Assembly (NCBI GenBank): GCA_019244235.1
Contig: JAFASY010000010.1
Location: 1-34,283, forward strand
Direction: 5' to 3'
Origin: Chroococcidiopsidaceae cyanobacterium CP_BM_ER_R8_30
GTDB lineage: Bacteria; Cyanobacteriota; Cyanobacteriia; Cyanobacteriales; Chroococcidiopsidaceae
Length of the DNA stretch: 34,283 nucleotides
This document shows, piece after piece, positions 1-7,099 of this stretch. The first letter of the stretch is position 1; each line of letters begins with the position of its first letter. The position numbers were made by a program, and so were the translations under genes. Under the pieces are notes generated by a model. The model made no database searches, was not told the DNA's origin, and worked only from the letters and a program-made list of their open reading frames with translations.

Positions 1-127
1 AAGACCCTAATTCGGCTTCGAGGTATCATACCAGTACCTCTAGTGCTTATCAAATTAGGTGAAACTATAAGCAGGCTGTAGCAACTTCTAACAAGAGATC
101 TTTTGTGCGGTTATTAATATACTGCAG

Positions 128-1462
128 TTATGGCAATTCTCGAATCACAGAACCCAACGTTTCAAACATCTGGTCGATGTGTTCTTTCTGGAGAATAAGA
201 GGTGGAGATAGCGCGATAATGTCTCCGGTTTGGCGAATTAGTAAGCCTTGTTCGTAGCAGCGCAAGAAACAGTCAAACGCCCTAGCTCCTGGCTTCCCAG
301 GGATAGATTCTAGCTCAATCCCAGCAACTAAGCCGAGATTACGAATATCAATGATATGGGGCAGTCCCTTAAGCGAATGAGCTGCATTTTCCCAGTAGTC
401 TGTTAAGGCTTGGGCATGCTCAAACAATCCCTCTCGCTGGTAAATCTCCTGAGTTGCCAGGGCAGCAGCACAGGCAACCGGATGACCAGAGTAAGTATAG
501 CCATGAAACAGTTCAATGGCATTGTCAGGACCATGCATAAAGGCGTCGTAGATTCCCTGACGCACAAACACTGCTCCCATTGGTACTGTTCCGTTGGTAA
601 TCCCTTTAGCAACTGTGACAATATCAGGCAGTATGCCAAAATACTCTGTCGCAAAGCTGCTGCCTAAGCGACCAAAACCTGTAATCACCTCATCAAAAAT
701 CAGCAGAATGCCATAGCGGTCACAAATCGCTCGGAGTCTTTCTAGGTAACCGAGTGGGGGGATGAGAACTCCTGTAGAACCAGCGACAGGTTCAACAATC
801 ACAGCAGCAATGTTGGAGGCATCGTGCAATGCCACTAGTGGTTCTAGGTCATCTGCTAGATGAGCCCCCCATTGCGGTTGTCCCCGACTGAAGGCATTGT
901 GTTCCAAACTGTGAGTGTGGGGCAGGTGATCGACTCCTGTCAATAAACTGCCGAAGAACTTGCGGTTCGCAGCAATGCCGCCAACAGAAATACCACCAAA
1001 ATTGACGCCATGATAGCCGCGTTCTCGACCAATTAACCGTTGGCGAGTACCCTCTCCCCGAACTCGATGGTAGGCGATCGCAATCTTCAACGCTGACTCC
1101 ACCGCTTCTGAGCCGGAATTGGTGAAGAAAGCATGGTTTAGGTCGCCTGGTAACATTGCTGTCAGTTGATTGGCAAGCTCAAACACACCTGGGTGACCCA
1201 TTTGAAAAGCTGGGGCATAGTCAAGTGTCAAGATTTGTGCTTGCACTGCCTTTGCAATTTCCTGACGGCCATGTCCAGCATTAACACACCATAATCCTGC
1301 TGTCCCATCCAAAACTTCCCGCCCATCCGCTGTCTTGTAATGCATACCTTTTGCTGAGACAAATAGGCGCGGATTTGCCTTAAATTGCCGATTGGCTGTA
1401 AATGGCATCCAATAGGCTTGTAGATCAGCTGGTGTAGGTTGAGTTGGGGTGAGGTTCTGCAT
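128..1462 (-). CDS. Class III omega-aminotransferase (omega-amino acid/beta-alanine:pyruvate type)
   Basis: A 444-residue fold-type I PLP aminotransferase of class III. It should move an amino group from an omega-amino acid such as beta-alanine to pyruvate or another oxo-acid in the cytoplasm. Visible landmarks are the N-terminal DGTAGLWCVNAGHG segment (about residues 52-64), the phosphate-binding TNSGSEA (114-120), GYHG (149-152), FDEVITGFGRLG with the PLP-contacting Asp257, and the Schiff-base Lys286 in TVAKGITNG. Length is normal for the family and all catalytic residues are present. The ATG start lies at the end of a stretch of cobalamin-gene debris with no clear Shine-Dalgarno sequence. 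The general family is certain. The exact substrate is inferred: beta-alanine:pyruvate is favoured, but other omega-amino acids or a polyamine catabolic role are possible. Confidence 0.92.
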   Translation of the reverse strand: MQNLTPTQPTPADLQAYWMPFTANRQFKANPRLFVSAKGMHYKTADGREVLDGTAGLWCVNAGHGRQEIAKAVQAQILTLDYAPAFQMGHPGVFELANQLTAMLPGDLNHAFFTNSGSEAVESALKIAIAYHRVRGEGTRQRLIGRERGYHGVNFGGISVGGIAANRKFFGSLLTGVDHLPHTHSLEHNAFSRGQPQWGAHLADDLEPLVALHDASNIAAVIVEPVAGSTGVLIPPLGYLERLRAICDRYGILLIFDEVITGFGRLGSSFATEYFGILPDIVTVAKGITNGTVPMGAVFVRQGIYDAFMHGPDNAIELFHGYTYSGHPVACAAALATQEIYQREGLFEHAQALTDYWENAAHSLKGLPHIIDIRNLGLVAGIELESIPGKPGARAFDCFLRCYEQGLLIRQTGDIIALSPPLILQKEHIDQMFETLGSVIRELP

Positions 1463-1506
1463 GGGAGTGCTTGAATTGGGAGTAATGGAATGGGTAGTGG
1501 AATACC

Positions 1507-1700
1507 TTAATCTGGCTCGCCAAAAACTGTGAAGTGCCAGGGTTTACGTTTTGCTCCAGTATTATCGAGCATAACGTGTTTGGGGATTGTGTACTCCTCT
1601 AGGGCGTAGTGGGAAAGAGTTGTTACAATGTACGCGATTATCTGGATGGGAAGACAACAAGCGAATGACTGCCCTAGCGATGCAAGGTTTCCAGAGATCT
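1507..1700 (-). pseudogene. Open but start-less reading frame, possible tail of a lost gene
   Basis: After the recognisable cobH homology stops near 1690, another minus-strand frame stays open for about 60 codons to a TAA at 1507-1509. Its translation ends in KHVMLDNTGAKRKPWHFTVF followed by GEPD. The composition looks like real protein, but there is no plausible start: the only in-frame ATG would leave 24 residues. The simplest reading is the 3' end of a gene joined to the cobH fragment by deletion. I do not recognise the family. Confidence 0.3.
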
Positions 1701-2057
1701 ACTGCGGCTGCCGATCGCGTATTGTTGATGCGCTGGGCAATCTCTGAAATGTCAGGCTGATTGAGGGTGCAAATAATCTCATTATTGGGAGGAAGTCGCT
1801 TGCGAGTAATGCCACTTGCTACCATTTGCGAGTCGCACAAAATGGGCGTACCTGCTGTTAGAGCGCATCTCGTCCTACTTTTACCGCATTGGGTGAAGCG
1901 GCGAGTCCTGCACAATATCAGTCATGCCACAGGCATGGATCAGCCGCACTGCCACATGTGCTAAATCATCGGGTAAGTGTTCTAAATTAGCTTCTGCACG
2001 AATGATGGCAAAAGATTTGCGATAGATATCATCACCGTTGCGAATATAATCAACCAT
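1690..2057 (-). pseudogene. cobH: cobH/cbiC remnant (precorrin-8X methylmutase), frameshifted and 3'-truncated
   Basis: Precorrin-8X methylmutase moves the C-11 methyl group to C-12 to give hydrogenobyrinate in cobalamin synthesis. The minus strand from ATG 2057 reads MVDYIRNGDDIYRKSFAIIR and then an AEANLEHLPDDLAHVAVRLIHACGMTD-type N-terminus. After GMTDIVQD one base is missing near 1900. The next frame gives LAASPNAVKVGRDAL, then a 2-base insertion near 1862 gives a stop. A third stretch reads TAGTPILCDSQMVASGITRK and on to NTRSAAAVDLWKP near 1690, where homology ends. Roughly the last 40% of the gene is gone. The order of fragments is collinear with intact family members, so this is a decayed gene and not a chance ORF. 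It sits downstream of a cobalamin riboswitch on the same strand. Confidence 0.82.
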
Positions 2058-2079
2058 GCAATTCCTAATGTCATCAAGT

Positions 2080-2290
2080 TCTAAAGTTTTGATGAAGTCA
2101 TCGATTGTTTAAGATTTGGAACTGAAAATCGATTTGTGAATTCTCCAAAGGATTCATCCGGTGTTTCTCGATGTTGTTTGTATAAAGCCAGTAATTTCTC
2201 TATTCGTGATGGTAATTCAGGTAAGATCACGTCCTAAAGATGATGTTGAATGGCTTCTTGTTTTGAATCACCACAAGGAGTGCAGGTTAG
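2080..2290 (-). pseudogene. C-terminal remnant of a sulfite/nitrite-reductase-like hemoprotein, probably cobG
   Basis: The minus strand contains PELPSRIEKLLALYKQHR and ETPDESFGEFTNRF, the type of ending seen in CobG and assimilatory sulfite reductases, where a R-x(5)-ESFG(D/E)F segment closes the protein. An in-frame TAG interrupts it just upstream (after AIQHHL) and the frame is lost just after it. No more than about 65 residues of a protein of several hundred remain. In cyanobacteria cobG (precorrin-3B synthase) often precedes cobH, and this fragment lies immediately upstream of the cobH remnant. The position supports cobG, but the fragment alone cannot exclude another member of the family. 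Confidence 0.5.
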
Positions 2291-2299
2291 ATTTAGATT

Positions 2300-2490
2300 T
2301 TTAGAACACGCTTGAGGCTGGCACTCTGACTTAATCGATTCTGAATGTTAGATTTTGGATTGAACATTTTACGTTCCAATCTAAAATCTCCAATCTAAAA
2401 TCGCATTACAGTTGCGGCACAGTACCGGAATCTCACCGGATTTTCTCAGCATCAAACCAGCGTAGCCTATCACATTGGCAGCACAAAACT
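2300..2490 (-). promoter_or_regulatory. Cobalamin (B12) riboswitch
   Basis: Read on the minus strand, the core carries AAAATCCGGTGAGATTCCGG followed by TACTGTGCCGCAACTGTAA (about 2403-2441). These are the conserved elements of the adenosylcobalamin aptamer. About 70 bases downstream, AGTCAGAGTGCCAGCCT (2315-2332) matches the B12-box consensus rAGYCMGgAgaCCkGCC. The 5' side includes GTGCTGCC near 2488. The riboswitch faces the cobG/cobH debris and points away from cbiET, so its natural target operon is broken. The stretch between core and B12 box is enlarged by a repeat. In bacteria this class turns down expression when B12 is abundant. Confidence 0.85.
2347..2402. repeat. Short AT-rich repeat with inverted copy inside the riboswitch
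   Basis: Two tandem copies of CCAATCTAAAATC (about 2375-2402, plus strand) face a near-complementary TTAGATTTTGGATTG (about 2348-2362). Together they can form a hairpin. Elements of this composition are dispersed in many cyanobacterial intergenic regions. This one occupies the variable stretch between the riboswitch core and its B12 box, a position that tolerates length changes. Confidence 0.55.
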
Positions 2491-2533
2491 TAAATTCTCA
2501 AATCTTTCTTATTCTTAAAGCGAGGAAAGGGCA

Positions 2534-3790
2534 ATGCGAAAGTGGCTGTCGGTTGTGGGAATTGGAGAGGATGGGTTGGAGGGGGTCAGTCCAGTAGGGC
2601 GATCGCTCCTCGCTCAAGCAACCGTGATCGTTGGCGGAGAACGTCATCTTGCTATGTTGTCCACAGACGATACAAGAGAACAACTCCTCTGGACTTCCCC
2701 GATCTCAGACTCAGTAGAGCAAATCATTCAGCGTCGCGGGCAGACAGTTTGTGTACTGGCAAGCGGCGATCCAATGTGTTACGGCATTGGTGTGACTCTG
2801 ATTCGACACATTCCTGTTGCAGAAATGACGATCGTTCCCGCTCCCTCTGCCTTTAGTCTTGCCTGTGCCCGTCTGGGCTGGTCGCTGACCGAAATCGAAA
2901 CCCTCAGCTTGTGTGGTCGCGATCTGGCTCTCTTAAGTGCAGTGCTTTACCCTGGTGCCAGAATCCTGATACTCAGTGCAGACAAAACGACTCCAGTAAC
3001 AGTGGCTCAACTCCTGACACAACAAGGTTACGGTGAGAGTCAAATCGCTGTTCTAGAACGCATGGGCGGCACTCACGAACGCATCATCGAAGGCATTGCC
3101 TCCACCTGGACGATGACTAACGAACTTGCCGATCTCAACACGATTGCTGTTACCTGTAGGTTTGGAGAATGGGGAATAGGTAATAGGGCATGGACCAGTT
3201 CCCCCACGCCCTACGCCCCTCACACCCCTGGACTCCCCGACACTGCCTACCACCACGATGGACAGTTGACGAAGCGAGAAGTTCGCGCAGTTACCCTATC
3301 TGCTCTTGCCCCCTTACCAGGACAACTGCTGTGGGATGTGGGTGCAGGCTGTGGCTCAGTCGCCATTGAGTGGATGCGGAGCGATCGTCGCTGCCAAGCG
3401 ATCGCCATTGAGCAACATCCCACTCGCCTGCAATACATTGCCAACAACGCGACTGCTTTAGGCGTTCCCCATCTCAAAATTGTGGCTGGAGAAGCCCCAG
3501 GTGCCCTTGAAGGATTACCAGAACCCGATACCATCTTCATTGGCGGTGGATTAACCGCACCTAATTTATTGGAAGTCTGCTGGCGATTGCTGCGTCCCGG
3601 GGGTCGCCTGATTGCGAATGCGGTCACGGTTGAAGGGGAACACCTACTATTTCAGTGCCAAGGTAAGCTGGGAGGAAACCTGACCCGCCTTGCTATCCAG
3701 CGGGCAGAACCCGTCGGAAAATTCCTGGGCTGGAAAGCAATGGCTCCAGTGACACAGTGGACTATTGTGAAAGGGATAGAAGAGCCGTGA
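2534..3790 (+). CDS. cbiET: Precorrin-6Y C5,15-methyltransferase (decarboxylating), CbiE-CbiT fusion
   Basis: A bifunctional cobalamin-pathway enzyme (418 residues, also called CobL). CbiE methylates precorrin-6B at C-5; CbiT methylates C-15 and removes the C-12 acetate carboxyl, giving precorrin-8X. The CbiE half (about 1-205) shows GVSPVGRSLLAQA, VIVGGERHL and the VLASGDPMCYGIG SAM site (74-86). The CbiT half (about 245-405) shows LLWDVGAGCGSVAIEWMR (265-282). The ATG at 2534 follows GAGGAAAGG with good spacing. The linker (about 210-236) carries extra residues that look like an in-frame intergenic repeat. The frame is intact, while the product-using (cobH) and substrate-supplying (cobK) genes on either side are broken. 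Confidence 0.95.
   Translation: MRKWLSVVGIGEDGLEGVSPVGRSLLAQATVIVGGERHLAMLSTDDTREQLLWTSPISDSVEQIIQRRGQTVCVLASGDPMCYGIGVTLIRHIPVAEMTIVPAPSAFSLACARLGWSLTEIETLSLCGRDLALLSAVLYPGARILILSADKTTPVTVAQLLTQQGYGESQIAVLERMGGTHERIIEGIASTWTMTNELADLNTIAVTCRFGEWGIGNRAWTSSPTPYAPHTPGLPDTAYHHDGQLTKREVRAVTLSALAPLPGQLLWDVGAGCGSVAIEWMRSDRRCQAIAIEQHPTRLQYIANNATALGVPHLKIVAGEAPGALEGLPEPDTIFIGGGLTAPNLLEVCWRLLRPGGRLIANAVTVEGEHLLFQCQGKLGGNLTRLAIQRAEPVGKFLGWKAMAPVTQWTIVKGIEEP
3166..3232 (+). repeat. G-run/C-run repeat captured in-frame in the cbiET linker
   Basis: The plus strand here has GGGGAATAGGTAATAGGGCA followed by a C-rich run around CCCCCACGCCCTACGCCCCT. This pairing of GGGAATAGG units with CCCTACGCC units is typical of cyanobacterial intergenic repeats. 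It encodes a low-complexity stretch (GIGNRAWTSSPTPYAPHTPG) between the CbiE and CbiT domains. The open frame is preserved, so it acts as a longer linker. Confidence 0.55.
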
Positions 3791-3858
3791 AATGAAATCT
3801 TAGGCTAGCTATTTTCATGAATTTGGGAGAAATATTGATCGTGGTGAGAATCAGCTTT

Positions 3859-4471
3859 TTATAAAACGCTGACGATCCATGCTATAGCATCCTCCAAGGT
3901 TTCGACCCTTTCACTGCATGGAATGCGAGGGCGTTGTACCATTACTACTGGGATCTTTATTTCTCGTGCTGCGACAATTTTGGCATAAGTGGCATGACCG
4001 CCACTGTTTTTGCTGACGATCGCCTCAATTTCATACTGTTGCAACAGTGATCGCTCTTCATCAAGTGAAAACGGTCCACGTTCTAGGAGGAGCTTTCCGG
4101 GTGGTACTACCGCATCCGATAGGGGTGGATCAATCATTCGCATCAGGAACCAGAGATCTTGTAGATGAGCAAAGGCAGCGAGTTCTTGCCGACCGATCGT
4201 CAGAAAGATTCGCTGGGCAATTCCTGGCAATACTGTTGCCGCTGCTTCATGACTGTCTACTTCAATCCAACGATCGCCCGCTGTTCGCTATGAGTCCTGC
4301 TACTCCACCAAATCCGCCGAGCCGGGTGTTTTCAGATGGCACTACAGGCTGGCGAGTTTGACCTGCTAAAGAAGTCATGACTTCCACTCCTGGGATTTCG
4401 GCAATTCTAGCAGCTAACTCTATGGCATCCCCTGTTCCACCTAGGAGCAGCACTTGCTTCAGGTCAGTCAT
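3859..4471 (-). pseudogene. cobK: cobK/cbiJ remnant (precorrin-6A reductase) with internal deletion
   Basis: Precorrin-6A reductase makes precorrin-6B with NAD(P)H. The N-terminal part (from ATG 4471, MTDLKQVLLLGGTGDAIEL) carries the LLGGTGDA nucleotide loop and runs to RLGGFGGVAGL near 4290. It then changes frame and stops. The C-terminal part resumes as DRWIEVDSHEAAATVLPGIA near 4272 and continues through IFLTIGRQELAAF and the SKNSGGHATYAKI motif to 3859. Intact family members have about 60 residues between these blocks, including an IDATHPFA segment that is absent here. The deletion is not a multiple of three, so the two halves are out of frame. This is a deletion and not only a sequencing indel. 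Confidence 0.85.
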
Positions 4472-4575
4472 GCCGCACCGCAATATCTCATTTGCTTTAC
4501 CTCTGATGAAGTCATTCGGTTTTAGCCCGATTATTCAATCAACAGTTTGCTGTAAACTATGTGAATCAGTGAATA

Positions 4576-4665
4576 AGCTTACATTCTCGATCAATTAGCT
4601 CATAACGCTCGTTGTCTCCGTAGTTTTTGATGAACTCATCAACTGTTAGTATTTTGGGTGCTCAT
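4576..4665 (-). pseudogene. Uma2-family (DUF820) endonuclease remnant
   Basis: The minus strand encodes KILTVDEFIKNYGDNERYEL followed by IDRE, then a stop. This is the conserved N-terminus of Uma2-family proteins (usual form ...NERYELIDGE). The nearest upstream ATG is out of frame by one base and nothing else of the ~190-residue family is present. It is a small fossil of a gene family that is abundant and mobile in cyanobacteria. Confidence 0.65.
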
Positions 4666-4718
4666 TGAATCATCTTTAGGTAATCCAAAGTGCAATTTGT
4701 GAGTCAGTTATCGTTGAA

Positions 4719-5459
4719 TTAGCATAGTTTACAAGCACGAACGCACAGAAATCCAGGCTCTCGCATTAGCCTGTTGTAGTCTTCTGGATTTGCCTCTTCA
4801 AACTGCGGGATCGGTTTTGGTTCAAGGATTTCATCCAAAATAAACCCTACCTTGAATAAAGGATTTAACGTTGCCTGGAGTGGACGACGGTAGGAGGTGA
4901 TAACTGGGTAAGGTTCGCCAAATCCAGACCACTCGGTCACAAACTTTTCGACATTAAAGTAATTGCCGGGGGTTAATTGTTTGCGCTGGGTGTAGAGATA
5001 GTCTCCAGTTGGATGTCCACAAGAAAAGATTAACGTTCCGCCCGATCGTAATACCCGAAAAAACTCCTTAAATACAGGCTGCCAGTCATTGATATAGTCT
5101 AATACTAAAGAACACAGCACTATGTCAAAGGCAGCATCAACGGCGAACGTAAGCGATTGAGTGATATCTGCCTGATGAATCTCTGCAAGATTGCCGACTC
5201 GCCGTCTGGTAATCTCAACCATCTGGGGTGTTACGTCACAAGCCACAACCTGTGCTCCACGCTTGAGCAGCCATTCGGTATAAATTCCAGGACCGCATCC
5301 CGCATCTAACACTTGTAATCCCTCCACTTCAGGCAGCAGCGATAAGGTAGCGGGTCGCTCATAATAAGCGTTATGAGCTTTCGTTTCAACCGCAGCTGCA
5401 TAGCGCTCTGCAAACTGCTCGTAGTTTTGCTCTCCTAATGACTTTTGTGTATGCGTCAC
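4719..5459 (-). CDS. Class I SAM-dependent methyltransferase
   Basis: A 246-residue cytoplasmic methyltransferase of the Rossmann-fold class. Motif I is VLDAGCGPGIYTEWLLKRGA (about residues 50-69), the acidic loop is VVACDVTPQMVEI, motif IV is FDIVLCSLVLDYINDW, and motif post-I/VI reads LRSGGTLIFSCGHP. This layout fits small-molecule methyltransferases of the ubiquinone/biotin (UbiE/BioC-like) group. The substrate cannot be read from sequence. It stands alone between the cobK debris and an SLH-domain gene. A 26-bp perfect palindrome lies 35 bp upstream of its start and may regulate it. Confidence 0.9.
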   Translation of the reverse strand: MTHTQKSLGEQNYEQFAERYAAAVETKAHNAYYERPATLSLLPEVEGLQVLDAGCGPGIYTEWLLKRGAQVVACDVTPQMVEITRRRVGNLAEIHQADITQSLTFAVDAAFDIVLCSLVLDYINDWQPVFKEFFRVLRSGGTLIFSCGHPTGDYLYTQRKQLTPGNYFNVEKFVTEWSGFGEPYPVITSYRRPLQATLNPLFKVGFILDEILEPKPIPQFEEANPEDYNRLMREPGFLCVRACKLC

Positions 5460-5493
5460 ACGGCAATCTTCCTATCTGCTCTAATAAACCTAT

Positions 5494-5519
5494 CCAAGCA
5501 TAGCTATAGCTATGCTTGG
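5494..5519. promoter_or_regulatory. 26-bp perfect palindrome upstream of the methyltransferase gene
   Basis: The arms CCAAGCATAGC and GCTATGCTTGG are perfect reverse complements around a central TATA. It lies 35 bp upstream of the minus-strand methyltransferase start and beyond the 3' end of the SLH gene (also minus). It could be an operator for a dimeric regulator or, as RNA, a strong hairpin. There is no following T-run to make it a classical terminator. Confidence 0.5.
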
Positions 5520-5652
5520 CTATCCACCTTCCTGCTTCTAAAGGCAGTTGGTTGCTACTTGTGAGATTGTAACAAAAAAGGCTGTTTTTCCAGAATCTGC
5601 AGTCTGGTGTACACTCAGAGGCACTTAACTGAACTCATTTCTGACTTAGATC

Positions 5653-6033
5653 TTATTTCTGAGCAGGTGGATTGCCAAGTTGCTCGTCAAGCTGTAGCAG
5701 TTGTCTGTTTAGCTCAATCTGCCGATCGATCAAATTTTGAAAGTCTTCTCGCGTTGCCAAGTCTGCCTTATTGCTCGGTAGGAGTTGGTTCACAGAGTTT
5801 AGGCAAGCATTTAACCCTGCCGCAAATTCATTCCGGGTAACGGGGCGATCACCTCGATATGTACCGTCAGGATAACCAGACAGACAACCTGATGAGGGGG
5901 ATGTGCTGCTTCTGGGGGCACTGGGTGTCTGAGCTAATGATTTCAATGGGTATAAGATATTCGCTGTCAGTGCCAAGGCAGTTACAAAGACAGCAGGATG
6001 CAGTGGGCTGGTAATTGAGGAATTCTTGTCCAT
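5653..6033 (-). CDS. Short secreted SLH-domain protein
   Basis: A 126-residue protein with an N-terminal hydrophobic signal-like segment (about residues 12-34, ending near SLAQTPSA). A Pro/Ser-rich stretch follows, then one S-layer homology motif at about 49-84 (GYPDGTYRGDRPVTRNEFAA) and a C-terminal helical, probably coiled-coil segment (95-120). In cyanobacterial outer-membrane porins a single SLH motif followed by a coiled coil links the barrel to peptidoglycan. Here the barrel is missing, so this is either a free-standing periplasmic wall-binding protein or the truncated N-terminus of a porin. The sequence after the stop shows no barrel-like continuation. Confidence 0.75.
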   Translation of the reverse strand: MDKNSSITSPLHPAVFVTALALTANILYPLKSLAQTPSAPRSSTSPSSGCLSGYPDGTYRGDRPVTRNEFAAGLNACLNSVNQLLPSNKADLATREDFQNLIDRQIELNRQLLQLDEQLGNPPAQK

Positions 6034-6289
6034 TGGTTGAAGTGCGCTCTACCCTTCACCTCAATAGTCTAGCAAGATAAGAGTAGTTATGACGGCATGA
6101 CGAGAGCAATGAACGCTGTATTTTTTGATGAAAAAATAACAAAAGTCAGACATTTAAAATCCTTCTAAAGATGATTGTCACATCAATTAAAAAAATCTAT
6201 CAAGCTTGCGTGGGACTCAGCTGGAGGTAGCTCCAGTGGCTTGTGTTCTTACGCTATGATCAAAAAGTGGGAAGTTAGTGGCTAGTTCT

Positions 6290-6445
6290 ATGAAACATGC
6301 TCTAAAAAGTCGCTCTTCTGCTTTCCTCACGAGTTTTTCCGTTTATAAACCTATTTTGAAAAGAATTTTGTTTAGCAATGCTTCTCAGAAAAATGCTCTA
6401 AACAATGGCAGTAGCGATCAAATCAATCTCAACTTAACTCTGTAA
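6290..6445 (+). CDS. Possible small basic protein (51 aa)
   Basis: An ORF from ATG 6290 to TAA 6443-6445 encodes a 51-residue, Lys/Arg/Ser/Asn-rich peptide beginning MKHALKSRSSAFLTSFSVYK. There is no clear Shine-Dalgarno sequence and no recognisable domain. It is followed at 80 bp by the 162-residue hypothetical gene on the same strand, so it could be a leader or a short partner. It is reported because it occupies an otherwise empty interval of about 490 bp; it may be chance. Confidence 0.25.
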   Translation: MKHALKSRSSAFLTSFSVYKPILKRILFSNASQKNALNNGSSDQINLNLTL

Positions 6446-6523
6446 TTAATGGAGGTTCGGCAACAAAGCAAATCCCCGAAATGGGACAACAAGTATTGAA
6501 AGTAGTGATTCGGATAGTCAATA

Positions 6524-7012
6524 GTGAATATGGATCGTAAAAACAACCCGCGTTTCTGGACACTTGAGAAGCGATTGAACTGGCAACAGCAGGGATTATA
6601 TCAGCCATTCCCTCACCTTTCAGACAGACAATTTGTGGAATTATTAGAGGGTGAAGATGAGCTTTGGGAAAAGTGGCGTTCGTTGTCTCCTGAGTTGCGA
6701 ATGCAAATGTTGACCCAAGAGCAGCGAGAGTGTTTAATGTATTCCTACCTCAATCTTGATCTGGAACAAGTGTCAGAGAATAGGAAAAATACCCATCGAG
6801 ATCAGGAAGCTACCCTTGATGGAACTTCACCTATTAGCGACTGGTTTTTATTCCATAACCAATCTGTTACTCCAGATGAACGTCAGACTGCTTTGCAAAG
6901 GTTGGCCGAACAGAAAGGTATGGATCGCGCTATCTATGAAGCAGTAAGGAACATACCAACTAGTAGCAATCGTTGGGCATTCGAGCGAGCACAGATGATT
7001 TTAAACTCTTAA
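6524..7012 (+). CDS. Hypothetical protein, 162 aa
   Basis: A soluble, acidic, Trp- and Gln-rich protein with no signal peptide or membrane segment. It begins MNMDRKNNPRFWTLEKRLNW (GTG at 6524, or ATG at 6530, two codons later). Repeated short helices with DE/LW patterns (LLEGEDELWEKWRSLSPELR; TPDERQTALQRLAEQ) suggest an all-alpha fold. I do not recognise the family. The last codons and stop overlap the beginning of the repeat that copies the 3' end of the DUF1400 hydrolase gene, so the C-terminus may have been altered by that rearrangement. Confidence 0.65.
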   Translation: MNMDRKNNPRFWTLEKRLNWQQQGLYQPFPHLSDRQFVELLEGEDELWEKWRSLSPELRMQMLTQEQRECLMYSYLNLDLEQVSENRKNTHRDQEATLDGTSPISDWFLFHNQSVTPDERQTALQRLAEQKGMDRAIYEAVRNIPTSSNRWAFERAQMILNS

Positions 7013-7079
7013 TCTTTAAAGATGGGGGAGTATGTCTTTAGCTTTCTTGAAGACTTGTACTAATCGAATTGTCTCTAAT
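7003..7079 (-). pseudogene. Relic of the 3' end of a DUF1400 alpha/beta hydrolase gene
   Basis: The minus strand reads ETIRLVQVFKKAKDILPHL and stop, against DTARLVQVLKKAKDILPPSS near the C-terminus of the hydrolase encoded at 16372-18096. At the DNA level 7003-7079 aligns to 16366-16442 with roughly 80% identity and two single-base gaps. Both copies lie in the same orientation. The differences partly preserve the protein, so this is a remnant of a paralogue and not a recent copy. Nothing upstream of the last ~20 codons survives: the RND permease stop is at 7100. Confidence 0.75.
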
Positions 7080-7099
7080 TAAAACTCCCCATGTACTTG

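Noticed and set aside
1562-1915. 117-residue minus-strand ORF as an intact gene
   Set aside because: Its middle is a cobH fragment in one frame and both ends are out-of-frame debris. It is part of the pseudogene.
2087-2123. Possible second Uma2 N-terminus (TIDDFIKT) next to the cobG tail
   Set aside because: The DNA resembles 4625-4660 over about 25 bases, but the sequence after it is not Uma2-like and reads into the cobH start. The match is too short to separate from chance.
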